DNA from: Vreelandella nanhaiensis
GTDB lineage: Bacteria; Pseudomonadota; Gammaproteobacteria; Pseudomonadales; Halomonadaceae
Direction of reading: 5' to 3'
Length of the DNA stretch: 64,000 bases
Assembly (NCBI RefSeq): GCF_003990185.1
Contig: NZ_RZHF01000029.1
Coordinates: 62,001 to 126,000, forward strand
A model generated the notes under the pieces. That model searched no databases, was not told the DNA's origin, and worked only from the letters and a program-made list of their open reading frames with translations. Below are positions 45,161 through 54,195 of the stretch, piece by piece. The translations under genes and the position numbers were made by a program. Numbering within the stretch: the stretch's first letter is position 1; each line of letters opens with the position of its first letter.

Positions 45161-46300
45161 TTGAATATCCTGCTTTGCCCCGACAGTTTTAAAGATGCTT
45201 TAAGCGCGGAACAGGCAGCCAAGGCCATGGCCAACGGTGTTCTCGCTGCCGCCCCTCATGCGCAGACATGTTGCTGCCCACTGGCCGATGGCGGGGAAGG
45301 AAGCCTGGATGCCCTGATTGCAGCGACCGGCGCCGAGCGCTACGAAATAACGGTTCAGGATGCACTAGGCCGCCCCCGCAAGGCCGCCTGGGGCTGGCTC
45401 GGCGAACAGCGTACCGCGTTTATCGAGCTGGCAGAAGCCAGCGGCTTACAACACTTGAGCACGCAGGAGCGCGATGCCCTGCATACCTCCACCTTTGGCG
45501 TAGGCGAGCTGTTTCTGGCTGCCCTGGACAAAGGCGCTAAGAAGGCCCTGCTGCTACTGGGCGGCAGCGCGACCAATGACGGTGGCGCTGGCATGCTTGA
45601 GGCGCTGGGAGCCAAGCTACATGATGCCCAGGGCAACCCGCTGCCGCCAGGCGGCGCGGCACTGGTATCGCTTGAAATGCTGGATCTTTCAGGCCTGGAC
45701 CCACGGCTTGCGTCGCTCAGCGTGGAAGCCGCAGTGGATGTGGATAACCCACTTTTAGGCAAACGCGGAGCAAGCGCTGTCTTCGGCCCGCAGAAAGGCG
45801 CCACGCCTGAGCAGGTTGCCACGCTTGACCAAGCGCTCGGCCGTTTGGCCGATATCAGCGCCCGCGTACTGGGTGAAGATTATCGTGATTTGCGCGGCGC
45901 AGGAGCAGCGGGTGGCATGGGCTTTGCCGCGCGCGCATTTCTAGGCGCAACATTAAAGCCCGGCATTGAAATGATCATGCAGCAGGCCAAAATGCCTGAG
46001 CTGTTGAATAACGCTGATCTGGTGATTACCGGCGAAGGTCGCCTGGATGGACAAAGCCTGGCGGGCAAAACGCCCATTGGCGTTGCCCGCGCCGCCCAGC
46101 GCCTGGGTAAGCCGGTGATTATTCTCGCTGGAAGCCTAGGCGACGGTTGGCAGGCCTGCCTTGACGAAGGCGTCACAGCTGCGTTCGCCCTGGCCGATGG
46201 CCCCATGACGCTTGAACAGGCTCTGCCCCGAACGGCTGAACTACTGGCCGCGCGCTGTGAGAATATTATCCGGGTGTGGATAAACCAGCCTACCCCTTGA
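45161..46300 (+). CDS. Glycerate kinase, GlxK/GarK type
   Basis: 379 residues from a TTG codon with GGAGG 7 bases upstream (45149-45153). Starts NILLCPDSFKDALSAEQAAKAM; LLLGGSATNDGGAGMLEALGA, GAAGGMGFAARAFLGA and VITGEGRLDGQSLAGKTPIGVA are the family signatures. Phosphorylates D-glycerate to 2-phosphoglycerate. The frame is open 36 codons further upstream without family similarity. Confidence 0.93.
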   Translation: MNILLCPDSFKDALSAEQAAKAMANGVLAAAPHAQTCCCPLADGGEGSLDALIAATGAERYEITVQDALGRPRKAAWGWLGEQRTAFIELAEASGLQHLSTQERDALHTSTFGVGELFLAALDKGAKKALLLLGGSATNDGGAGMLEALGAKLHDAQGNPLPPGGAALVSLEMLDLSGLDPRLASLSVEAAVDVDNPLLGKRGASAVFGPQKGATPEQVATLDQALGRLADISARVLGEDYRDLRGAGAAGGMGFAARAFLGATLKPGIEMIMQQAKMPELLNNADLVITGEGRLDGQSLAGKTPIGVARAAQRLGKPVIILAGSLGDGWQACLDEGVTAAFALADGPMTLEQALPRTAELLAARCENIIRVWINQPTP

Positions 46301-46450
46301 AAAATCACTCTGCCACCAGCATTACTAATAGAGAAGTGCAAGGCCAATACAAACGCTGCACGTCAGGTTTAGCAGCAATAACGATGCCATGACGCTATAG
46401 GCACGATGTAGAAAACCTGTTTTGCAACATCGCGGCGACGTTTTATGCTG

Positions 46451-46465
46451 ATCAAATGATTTGAT
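46451..46465. promoter_or_regulatory. Perfect 7-1-7 inverted repeat upstream of dps
   Basis: ATCAAAT-G-ATTTGAT ends 35 bases before the dps start codon. The 7-1-7 geometry recalls Fur-type sites, though the sequence is not a good Fur match. Possible operator for an iron- or redox-responsive regulator. Confidence 0.45.
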
Positions 46466-46500
46466 AGCCGTTTTACACGGCTCCAACATGGAGAGATGAT

Positions 46501-46977
46501 ATGACTGATACCAATAGCATCGGCTTACACGAAAGCAGTGCCAGCCAGCTTGCCGAGAAGCTGAACCACCTGTTGGCCAACTATCAAGTTTTTTATATGA
46601 ACGTGCGCGGCTACCACTGGAACGTCAAAGGTAGCGACTTTTTTGAACTGCACGTCAAGTTTGAAGAGTTTTACACAGACCTGCTGACCAAGGTGGATGA
46701 AGTAGCTGAGCGTATTCTGACCCTAGGCCATAAACCGGTCCACGCCTACAGCGACTATGCCAAGCTTTCCCATATTCAGGAAGACAAAGACGTCCATGAC
46801 GGACAGGCCTGCGTCAACGGCGTGGTTAAAGGGTACCAAACCCTGATTGAGCTTCAGCGCGAATTGCTGTCGCTGGCATCTGATGCCGACGATGAAGGTA
46901 CCGCTTCACTGGCTAGCGATTACATCCGCGAGCAGGAAAAAACCATCTGGATGCTGAACGCCTACCTCGGTAAGTAA
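46501..46977 (+). CDS. dps: Dps-family DNA-protection/ferritin-like protein
   Basis: 158 residues. Di-iron ligands at the dimer interface are H39, H51, E55, D66 and E70 in RGYHWNVKG and HVKFEEFYTDLLTKVDEVAERI, spaced as in the known Dps proteins (D67 of E. coli Dps is Glu here). Dodecamer that oxidises and stores iron using peroxide and coats DNA in stress. N-terminus has no long lysine-rich DNA-binding tail, so it may protect by iron removal rather than DNA binding. GGAGA precedes the ATG. Confidence 0.94.
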   Translation: MTDTNSIGLHESSASQLAEKLNHLLANYQVFYMNVRGYHWNVKGSDFFELHVKFEEFYTDLLTKVDEVAERILTLGHKPVHAYSDYAKLSHIQEDKDVHDGQACVNGVVKGYQTLIELQRELLSLASDADDEGTASLASDYIREQEKTIWMLNAYLGK

Positions 46978-46993
46978 GGCGTTTTCTTTCAGT

Positions 46994-47024
46994 AAAAACG
47001 GCACCTCCAAGGTGCCGTTTTTTT
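46994..47024. terminator. Bidirectional terminator between dps and pepD
   Basis: AAAAACGGCACC (46994-47005) pairs with GGTGCCGTTTTT (47011-47022), loop TCCAA. It stands between convergent dps (+) and pepD (-). Confidence 0.92.
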
Positions 47025-47047
47025 ATGTGCCTGAATGTTGGCATCGG

Positions 47048-48514
47048 CTAGCCTTTCTTGGCCAGATCTTCCATCAGCGCACGCAGCATTTTCCAGAACT
47101 CCTCCACCGATTCAAGCTCAACACGCTCATCCGGTGAGTGGGCGCCGCGAATCAGCGGGCCAAAAGAGATCATATCCAGGTGTGGATATTTGCTGCCTAG
47201 GATGCCGCATTCAAGCCCGGCGTGAATTACCTTAACGGCGGGTTCCTGGTCAAACAGGGCCGCATGGCGCTTTTTAAAGATGGCGAGCAGCGCGCTTCCC
47301 GGATTGGGCGCCCAGCCCGGATAACCGTTTTCCACGCGAACCCGAGCGCCGATTAGCCCAAACAGCGCCTGAAAGCGGTCGGCCATCGCCATGGCGGCCG
47401 TATCGTGCAAGGAACGCACTAGCGCGCACAAGTGCAAACGCCCGGCTTCAAGACTGAGCACGCCCAGGTTATTGGAGGTTTCGACGACGCCCGGGACATC
47501 AGCGCTCATTCGCTCTACCCCGCAGGGGGCTGCATGAAGTGCAGCTACCAGCATGGCGCTGGCATCCAGGGTCAAAGGCTCCACCGATTCTTCAGCCGCT
47601 GCGCGCTTGGCCGTGAGCATCAGGCCACTATCGCCACTGCCCAGCTCGGTACGTAGCGTATTTTCCAGCATCTTCAGCGATTCAAACGCCGCGCCCACGT
47701 CATCACTGGGCAAAGCGACCTGAACAAACGCTTCACGGGGGATTGCGTTACGCAATGTACCGCCCTGATAGCTCACCAGACGCGCATCAAACGCTTCCAG
47801 GGTGCGCAGTGCCCGCACCATCAGCCGATTGGCATTGCCCAGCGGTTGATGAATATCCACCCCCGAGTGGCCGCCCTTAAGGCCAGTCAGGGCAATATCT
47901 ATCAGCTGCTCGTCGTCGCGCAGCGCAGCGCTGGGTAGTTGAGCATCTACTACGACATCGGCGCCGCCGGCACAGCCGATATACACCTCACCGCGGTCTT
48001 CGCTATCCAGGTTGAGCAGCAGCGAGCCTTTCAGCCAGTTCTCGGCCAGGTTCAGCGCGCCGCCCATTGAGGTCTCTTCTTCGAGGGTGAACAGCGCCTC
48101 CAAGGGACCATGGGTCAATTCGGCATCTTCAAGCACGGCAAGAATGGCAGCCACGCCCAGCCCGTTATCGGCACCGAGCGTTGTGCCATCCGCATGCAGC
48201 CAGCCGTCCGCCACATAGGTACTGATAGGGTCGCGTGAGAAGTCATGAGCGTGCCCGGTATTGGCCTGGGCAACCATATCCAGATGGCCCTGCAGGATCA
48301 CCCCAGGCGCCTTTTCACAGCCGGCAGTTGCCGGCTTGCAGATGCGTAAATTGCCAAAGCTATCGCGGTCGTGCGCCAGCCCTTGGGCATCGGCCCACGC
48401 CTCAAGTATCGCGACCAGCGCGGCTTCCTGGCCCGAAGGGCGCGGCGTATTGCATAACGTGCGAAAGTGGCGCCAAACGATGGAAGGCGCCAGCGCTTCC
48501 AGGTGTGCGTTCAT
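47048..48514 (-). CDS. pepD: Cytosolic non-specific dipeptidase (aminoacyl-histidine dipeptidase)
   Basis: 488 residues, M20 metallopeptidase. Metal-binding and catalytic motifs: GHLDMVAQ, LGADNGLGVA, LEEETSMGG and LNLDSEDRGE; the C-terminal part has HAGLECGIL and MISFGPLIRGAHSPDE. Cleaves dipeptides such as carnosine-type Xaa-His. 32 bases downstream of tmcA on the same strand, so they may share a transcript. Confidence 0.94.
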   Translation of the reverse strand: MNAHLEALAPSIVWRHFRTLCNTPRPSGQEAALVAILEAWADAQGLAHDRDSFGNLRICKPATAGCEKAPGVILQGHLDMVAQANTGHAHDFSRDPISTYVADGWLHADGTTLGADNGLGVAAILAVLEDAELTHGPLEALFTLEEETSMGGALNLAENWLKGSLLLNLDSEDRGEVYIGCAGGADVVVDAQLPSAALRDDEQLIDIALTGLKGGHSGVDIHQPLGNANRLMVRALRTLEAFDARLVSYQGGTLRNAIPREAFVQVALPSDDVGAAFESLKMLENTLRTELGSGDSGLMLTAKRAAAEESVEPLTLDASAMLVAALHAAPCGVERMSADVPGVVETSNNLGVLSLEAGRLHLCALVRSLHDTAAMAMADRFQALFGLIGARVRVENGYPGWAPNPGSALLAIFKKRHAALFDQEPAVKVIHAGLECGILGSKYPHLDMISFGPLIRGAHSPDERVELESVEEFWKMLRALMEDLAKKG

Positions 48515-48546
48515 AAAAGCTCTTCATTATCGACAGTGGAACCACT

Positions 48547-50733
48547 TTACTCTTCCGCGCCGCGAGGGAAAAGCATACCGTAGGCCGCTACTTGTTCAAC
48601 GGTCTGACGTAGCGCGCGTACGCCGTCACCATGTGCGACGGCCAACGAGCGATTCTGAAAGGCCCAGCCCGCCAGCTGCTGATGAGCAACTAACGCCGCC
48701 TGCATGGCGCTGGTTTCCCGCGCCAGGGCCTGCAGTGCCGGGCGCGCCAGCACCGGGTCACGATGCCCATAGGCTACATCACTCACCGCTTGGCGCTCGT
48801 CTGCCGTCAGCGGTGCCCTGGGCAGTGCCTGTAGCAGCAGTGAGACAACCTCTGCCGGCAAGGTGGGCAGCTCAAACGCCAACAGACCGGGCAGCGCGGC
48901 CGCAAAGGTTGTCCTCAAAGTGCTCAATATGGCTTGCCCTTCGGCGTTCAGCGCTTTGGCGACCATAACCGCAAACTCGCCCGTGGCTGTTTCTCGGGTA
49001 ATGCCCAGACGTACGGGGGTAAACCCCTGCGCCAGCCAAAAGCGGAGCAGCGAGGCTTCGGCGCCAAACGTGGCGCCATACAGGGCGATGCCTTGACGCG
49101 CGGCTTCACTGCTGTCTTCATCAATAAGCTTTCGGCCCAACCCTTCCCGACGACGTTCAGGATGAGTAGCAATACGTACCACGCGACGCCAGCGAGCGGT
49201 CAGCGCGGCGCGACTTCCCATATGCGCAGCCAGAGACTGAGCCATCAAGTGCCCTTGGGGGCGACGCTCGCCAAGCGCCACCTGCTCGGCAAGCATGGCG
49301 TCAAAACCGCCCTCCTCCCGCGCTACAAGCACCGCCTGGGGCGCATTTTCCTGCCCTACCAACCGCAGTGTGGTACCGGGCCCATCTAACAGCTGGCGCA
49401 AGTCACTGGGTGAGGTTCGGTAATGCGATTGCACCAACAGGCCAAACACGGACTCAAGCGCAGCCTCGTTATGTGCAAGCTCGCCACGCATTATTATCTG
49501 AGACGTTAACGGGTCATCACAGCGCTGCACCGTCGGTAGCGGCGCCTTTAGCATCAGCAACCGGTTAACCGTAGCCTCAAGCGGGTCGCCTGCAGCCCAG
49601 CGAATGGGCGTATTCAGCGTTAGCGCTTTCCACTGCGGCGCAAGCCGGTCCAGCACGCTGCGAAAGCGCAGCGCAAACCCGCGCCCGGAGCCTTCGTAGC
49701 CATCGACAGTGGTGGCAAACGCGATACGTGGAAAGGCCGCAAGCCATTGTCCCAATAGCGCGGCGGGAATCGCTGCTGCTTCATCGACCATCAAATAACT
49801 GCCGTCGCCCCCCAGCTGCCCTGCCGTGACCTCTTGGGTCAATATATCGGGCGGCAGAAAGCGAAGCTCGCAGCCGGTGGCCAGCTGAAAGTGGCCGGAT
49901 GTAATGCGCCTGCCTTCAGGGCAAAGCGCCTCCAGCCGCTCAAACAGGCTTTCCAGAGCGCTTTGCCGTGGGGCGGTGACCACGACAAGGGGCACCCCGC
50001 TCTCCAGTAGCCGGGCACAGGCAATCCCCAGCGCAGCACTTTTCCCCCGCCCGCGATCGGCAGTAATTACCAGCGGACGGCGGCGTTTCAAGCGCACCAG
50101 CTGATCGGCAATAAGCGCCTGGTCGGCCGTGCGACAGGCCGTATCAGCGACCGGCGGCGTATCACTTGATTGCGCCGCCAAGCGGGGAAGGTGCGGCAAT
50201 CCGGGGGGCTGCCACGTCACCACAGGCAGTTCCCTCCTAAGAAGACGAGCAAGACGCGCCAGATAGTGAGACGTTAGCGTTTGCCATTGCCAGGGGTGGT
50301 CGGAAAAGCGTGCGTAATCAGGGTCTGGCTGCGTGCCCCAAGCCTGGGGCGTGATAAGCACCAGCAAGCCACCGGCGGTCAGCGTGCCTGCCAGCGCTCC
50401 TAAGGCCTCTGGGTCAAAGCCCGCACTTCCACTGGCATCAAGCACCACCAGCTGATGCTCAGCGCCCAGGCGCGTACGCGCCTTGCGTGGCGTTAGGCAG
50501 GGCTTAACGGGCACATCGTCAGCCTTATTCGCCACCCACAACGGCGCCTGCCAAGGGGCGGCCTGCCACAGCTGCTGGGCGCGGGCTCGGCACTCGCCGG
50601 GCTCACCCACAAGCCAAACAAGCTGTCGCCAACGGCGCCGGTGTAAGCGCTTGCCATGGACAAGCAACGCCTTGATGGCTTGCTCATCGCTGCTTAACGT
50701 CTTCGTCAACCTGTGTGGGGGTAGCGCTTGCAT
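48547..50733 (-). CDS. tmcA: tRNA(Met) cytidine acetyltransferase
   Basis: 728 residues. Makes N4-acetylcytidine at the wobble position of elongator tRNA-Met. Walker A TADRGRGKSAALG (about 224-236), helicase motif II MVDEAAAIP and the acetyl-CoA-binding GNAT motif VRIATHPERRREGLGRKLI. A C-terminal helical domain follows. CAGGAA precedes the ATG. Divergent from the TRAP operon across a 322-base spacer. Confidence 0.94.
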   Translation of the reverse strand: MQALPPHRLTKTLSSDEQAIKALLVHGKRLHRRRWRQLVWLVGEPGECRARAQQLWQAAPWQAPLWVANKADDVPVKPCLTPRKARTRLGAEHQLVVLDASGSAGFDPEALGALAGTLTAGGLLVLITPQAWGTQPDPDYARFSDHPWQWQTLTSHYLARLARLLRRELPVVTWQPPGLPHLPRLAAQSSDTPPVADTACRTADQALIADQLVRLKRRRPLVITADRGRGKSAALGIACARLLESGVPLVVVTAPRQSALESLFERLEALCPEGRRITSGHFQLATGCELRFLPPDILTQEVTAGQLGGDGSYLMVDEAAAIPAALLGQWLAAFPRIAFATTVDGYEGSGRGFALRFRSVLDRLAPQWKALTLNTPIRWAAGDPLEATVNRLLMLKAPLPTVQRCDDPLTSQIIMRGELAHNEAALESVFGLLVQSHYRTSPSDLRQLLDGPGTTLRLVGQENAPQAVLVAREEGGFDAMLAEQVALGERRPQGHLMAQSLAAHMGSRAALTARWRRVVRIATHPERRREGLGRKLIDEDSSEAARQGIALYGATFGAEASLLRFWLAQGFTPVRLGITRETATGEFAVMVAKALNAEGQAILSTLRTTFAAALPGLLAFELPTLPAEVVSLLLQALPRAPLTADERQAVSDVAYGHRDPVLARPALQALARETSAMQAALVAHQQLAGWAFQNRSLAVAHGDGVRALRQTVEQVAAYGMLFPRGAEE

Positions 50734-51055
50734 AGAATTCCTGAGCTAGGCCAATTTCTTAAAACTTTGGTTGAACAAAACGGCTTATTTCAACGGTTTT
50801 ATAGATAAACCGATTTAATCAAGCGAGCTCTAAATAACGACAAGCTATTGATATATATAGTTTTATACTCAAACAACAATTCATATTGCGTTTGAAATTC
50901 CCTTTTACGCATATTGCGCTGCGACATGAAGAGTGTGCTAGGTTAGCCTTGCAGTCGTTGCTTTCGCTTCTTTACGTAAACGTTAGTTAAAGCTGCACTT
51001 TCCTGCATTTCGGTAACAACCCTAATAACGCCTTATGCCAACCAGGAAAACCACC
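50734..51055. other. Divergent intergenic region, tmcA / TRAP operon
   Basis: 322 AT-rich bases. CGGTTT (50794-50799) and AAACCG (50807-50812) form a 6-bp inverted repeat that could be an operator. The remainder shows no small gene, terminator or recognisable regulator site; a clear sigma70 pair cannot be assigned. Confidence 0.4.
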
Positions 51056-52159
51056 ATGCAAAAGACTACCCGTTTTAGCCTCACAGGCCTTGCGGCAAGT
51101 ATCGCGCTTGCGGCATTCACCACGACTGCTCATGCCCAGGAGCAGTGGACAATGACCTCAACTTGGCCGGAAAACCTGGACCTGATCAAGATTGACCAGC
51201 ACTGGGCTGAGCTTGTTAACAAGCTTGCAGGCGACGAAGTCCAGATCAACTTTCGCGCAGGCGGCACGTTAATGCCCGGATCAGAGGTATTTGATGCTAC
51301 CGAAACCGGCAGTATCGAAGCCGCAGGCGACTGGCCCGGCTACTGGGCGGGGGTCAATCCGGCTTTTTCCCCGCTGGCAACCACTACCAGCCTGTTTAAC
51401 GGCGTCGACTATCTTAACTGGATTCAGCAATGGGGTGGCCGCGAACTCTATGAAGAGATCTACGGCCAGTTCAACATGATGTATTTGCCCTACGGCATTA
51501 CCAACAATGAATCAGGTTTTATGGGTCGCACCCCGATTGCCAGCATTGCTGACCTTGAGGGCAAACGCCTGCGCCTTTCCGGCCGCGACCAAGGGCGTGT
51601 GCTGGAGCAGTTGGGGGGTTCCCAGGTAACGCTTGCCGGGGGCGAAGTATATCAAGCTATTGAGCGTGGCGTGATTGATGCCGGTGAATTCTCGACACCT
51701 GGCGTCGACTTCAACGCAGGCTTTGCTGAAGTTGCCGATAACTGGGCCACCCCGGGCTGGCATCAATCGGCCAGCGTGTTTGGCGTGATGATCAACATGG
51801 ATGCCTGGAACGCGCTAAGCGAGGAGGCCCAGGAGAAGCTGCGCATTGCCGCTGATGCTACCATGGCCTGGTCGCTGGCCTGGTCTGAGTATGAGTCCAA
51901 TGCCGCCACGCAGAAATTTGTCGATGCCGGGGTGACCATCAATCAGTTCTCGGAAGAGGACCTGGCACGTATCCAGGAAGTTACGAATCAGGTGATTGTG
52001 CAAGGGGCGTGCGAGAACCCCGACCATGCCAAGGTCTACCATTCCATGATTACCTATCTACAGGAGTACGCTACCTGGCGTGACGTGTCGGTGCCTTTCA
52101 ACATGAGCCGCACCATGGATAATCTACCTTCTCTGGAAGAGATCGAAGCCTGCCTGTAA
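51056..52159 (+). CDS. TRAP transporter substrate-binding protein (DctP family)
   Basis: 367 residues from MQKTTRFSLTGLAAS; an upstream in-frame ATG lacks a ribosome binding site. Signal peptide cleaved after TTTAHA (about 27). The mature protein has the DctP fold with GKRLRLSGRDQGRVLEQLGG, the conserved arginine-containing segment, and DAGEFSTPGVDFNAGF. The DWPGYWAGVNPAF segment resembles the TakP/keto-acid subgroup, hinting at a 2-oxo acid or related monocarboxylate, but this is inference. First gene of a three-gene TRAP operon. Confidence 0.88.
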   Translation: MQKTTRFSLTGLAASIALAAFTTTAHAQEQWTMTSTWPENLDLIKIDQHWAELVNKLAGDEVQINFRAGGTLMPGSEVFDATETGSIEAAGDWPGYWAGVNPAFSPLATTTSLFNGVDYLNWIQQWGGRELYEEIYGQFNMMYLPYGITNNESGFMGRTPIASIADLEGKRLRLSGRDQGRVLEQLGGSQVTLAGGEVYQAIERGVIDAGEFSTPGVDFNAGFAEVADNWATPGWHQSASVFGVMINMDAWNALSEEAQEKLRIAADATMAWSLAWSEYESNAATQKFVDAGVTINQFSEEDLARIQEVTNQVIVQGACENPDHAKVYHSMITYLQEYATWRDVSVPFNMSRTMDNLPSLEEIEACL

Positions 52160-52219
52160 GGCGCTCATGTTGCGCCCCGGCAGTGCCGGGGCCGTTGTTG
52201 TGCTGACCGGAGATCTCTC

Positions 52220-52723
52220 ATGAATGCAATTGCCCAAGCCATTGATGCGCTCAATGAAGCGTTTGGACGCCTGATTGCGCCGCTGATTGCCATCATTACC
52301 CTGATTGTACTGTTCGATATTACGTCTCGCTTTGTGTTTGGCCGCCCAAGCGACTGGGCATTTGATGTCACCAAGATGTTGTTTGGCGCACACTTCATGC
52401 TGATGGCGGCCTACGGGCTGCGTCACCATGTTCATGTAGAGGTAGATGTTCTAAAGCGCCTGTTATCGCGCAAAAAACAGGCGCTGCTTGAGCTGGTGGG
52501 CTATGTGGTTTTCTTCGTGCCGTTTATTTGGATGCTGCTCAAGTACGGATGGCTGTTTTTCGAGCGCGCGTTTAGCCGTGGCGAAACTACCTACGGCATG
52601 ATGTCGATTCCGGTCTATCCCATTAAAGGCGTGATTGTGCTGGCGGCGGCCCTGCTACTGCTCCAGGCCATTGCCATTGTACTACGGGCCATTTTACAGC
52701 TGTGCGAGGAGACCCCGGCATGA
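52220..52723 (+). CDS. TRAP transporter small membrane subunit (DctQ)
   Basis: 167 residues, four membrane helices. Conserved FDITSRFVFGRPSDWAFDVTKMLFGAHFMLMAAYGLRHHVHVEVDV between helices 1-3 fits the DctQ family. Ends MRAILQLCEETPA-like in an ATGA overlap with the large subunit gene. GGAG precedes the ATG. Confidence 0.92.
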   Translation: MNAIAQAIDALNEAFGRLIAPLIAIITLIVLFDITSRFVFGRPSDWAFDVTKMLFGAHFMLMAAYGLRHHVHVEVDVLKRLLSRKKQALLELVGYVVFFVPFIWMLLKYGWLFFERAFSRGETTYGMMSIPVYPIKGVIVLAAALLLLQAIAIVLRAILQLCEETPA

Positions 52724-54054
52724 GCCTGAGTCCTGAATTACTTGCCCTGGTGATGTTTGGCGGTCTGCTGGTCGGGCTTTTCATGGGCCATCCGCTCGCC
52801 TTCGTGCTGGGCGGTGTGGCGGTGATTGGCGCCTTCCTGGGCCCTGGAGAGCGGGTGCTGGGCACTCTGATCAATAATATCTACGGCAACGCCATCGATA
52901 ACTATGTGCTGGTCGCGATACCGCTGTTTATCCTTATGGCGCGCTTTTTGAACGACTCAGGCGTTACCGAGCGGATGTTCGATGCCATGCGCCTGCTGTT
53001 GGTCAATCTGCGCGGCGGGCTGGCGCTGACCGTGGTTATTGTATCGGTGTTGCTGGCCGCCACGACCGGCATTGTGGGCGCATCAATTGCTGTGATGGGC
53101 ATGATCGCCCTGGTGCCCATGCTCAAATATGGCTACAACAAGGAGCTTAGCGCGGGGGTGATCATGGCCAGCGGCTGCCTGGGCATTTTGATTCCGCCCA
53201 GCATTATGCTGATTCTGATGGCGAGCTACTCACCGGTTTCGGTGGGCGCGCTGTTTGCTGGTGCCATGGTACCGGGACTACTGCTTGGTGTGATGTATGC
53301 GTTCTATGTTCTGCTGATCTGCCATTTCAAACCCTCCTATGGCCCGCCAGTACCCAAGGAAGAGCGTGCGGAGGTAAGTACTCGGCAGCTTTTAATCATG
53401 CTGGGCAAGTACGTGGTGCCCCCCATGTCGTTGATACTTGGCGTACTGGGCGCACTGTTTACCGGCATTGCTACCGCGACGGAGGCATCTGCTATCGGCG
53501 TTTTCATCGCGTTCATTCTGTTTTTGATCTTTGGTGACCGGCGGCTTTCCACCTGTTTTAGAACGCTACTGGAGGCGGGTAAAACCACTACCATGGTGAT
53601 GCTGGTGCTGGTGGGCGCGACCGCATTTACCGGCGTGTTCTCCCGGGGAGGCGGCATGCAGGTCATTCAGGATTTGCTGTTGGCCATGCCGGGTGGCACG
53701 ACCGGCGCGCTTATCATGATGTTGCTGTTGGTGTTTGTATTAGGAATGTTCCTCGACTGGACGGGCATCGTGCTGCTGAGCTTTCCGATCATGCTGCCGA
53801 TCATTCAGCAGATGGGCGTTGACCCACTATGGTTTGTGGTAATGGTGGCTGTGGTACTGCAGACCTCGTTTCTTACCCCACCGTTTGGCTATGCGCTGTT
53901 CTACTTAAAAGGCGTGGCCCCGCCCGGTGTGGAGATTGTCGATTTGTATAAAGCCGTGGTGCCGTTTGTGGCCTTAATCCTTTTGGCATGCCTGCTGATG
54001 GCCTTCTTCCCCTGGCTGGTCACGGGCCTGCCCAGCTTGATGATTGGTTATTAA
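52720..54054 (+). CDS. TRAP transporter large membrane subunit (DctM)
   Basis: 444 residues, about 12 membrane helices. Starts MSLSPELLALVMFGGLLVGLFMGHPLAFVLG; the earlier in-frame start is out of reach of the GAGGAG site. GIVGASIAVMGMIALVPMLKYGYNKELSAGVIMASGCLGILIPPSIMLILMASYS is the family core, and FLDWTGIVLLSFPIMLPI the second half. Sodium-coupled uptake of the ligand delivered by the binding protein. Overlaps dctQ by 4 bases. Confidence 0.93.
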   Translation: MSLSPELLALVMFGGLLVGLFMGHPLAFVLGGVAVIGAFLGPGERVLGTLINNIYGNAIDNYVLVAIPLFILMARFLNDSGVTERMFDAMRLLLVNLRGGLALTVVIVSVLLAATTGIVGASIAVMGMIALVPMLKYGYNKELSAGVIMASGCLGILIPPSIMLILMASYSPVSVGALFAGAMVPGLLLGVMYAFYVLLICHFKPSYGPPVPKEERAEVSTRQLLIMLGKYVVPPMSLILGVLGALFTGIATATEASAIGVFIAFILFLIFGDRRLSTCFRTLLEAGKTTTMVMLVLVGATAFTGVFSRGGGMQVIQDLLLAMPGGTTGALIMMLLLVFVLGMFLDWTGIVLLSFPIMLPIIQQMGVDPLWFVVMVAVVLQTSFLTPPFGYALFYLKGVAPPGVEIVDLYKAVVPFVALILLACLLMAFFPWLVTGLPSLMIGY

Positions 54055-54060
54055 CTCCCC

Positions 54061-54085
54061 CTACCCCCACTTTTGCTGGGGGTAG
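54061..54085 (+). terminator. Hairpin after the TRAP operon
   Basis: CTACCCCCA (54061-54069) pairs with TGGGGGTAG (54077-54085), 6 bases after the DctM stop. It lacks a T run, so termination may be incomplete and could read into fbpB. Confidence 0.55.
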
Positions 54086-54195
54086 CTTCATATCTGCCCG
54101 CCTTAATTCAGCAGCTGCTACCCTGCTCGTCAAATGATACTCTTTGCGACTGTTATTCATTCGCACCAAGCGCTTCGCCTATTCTAGGAGACACC

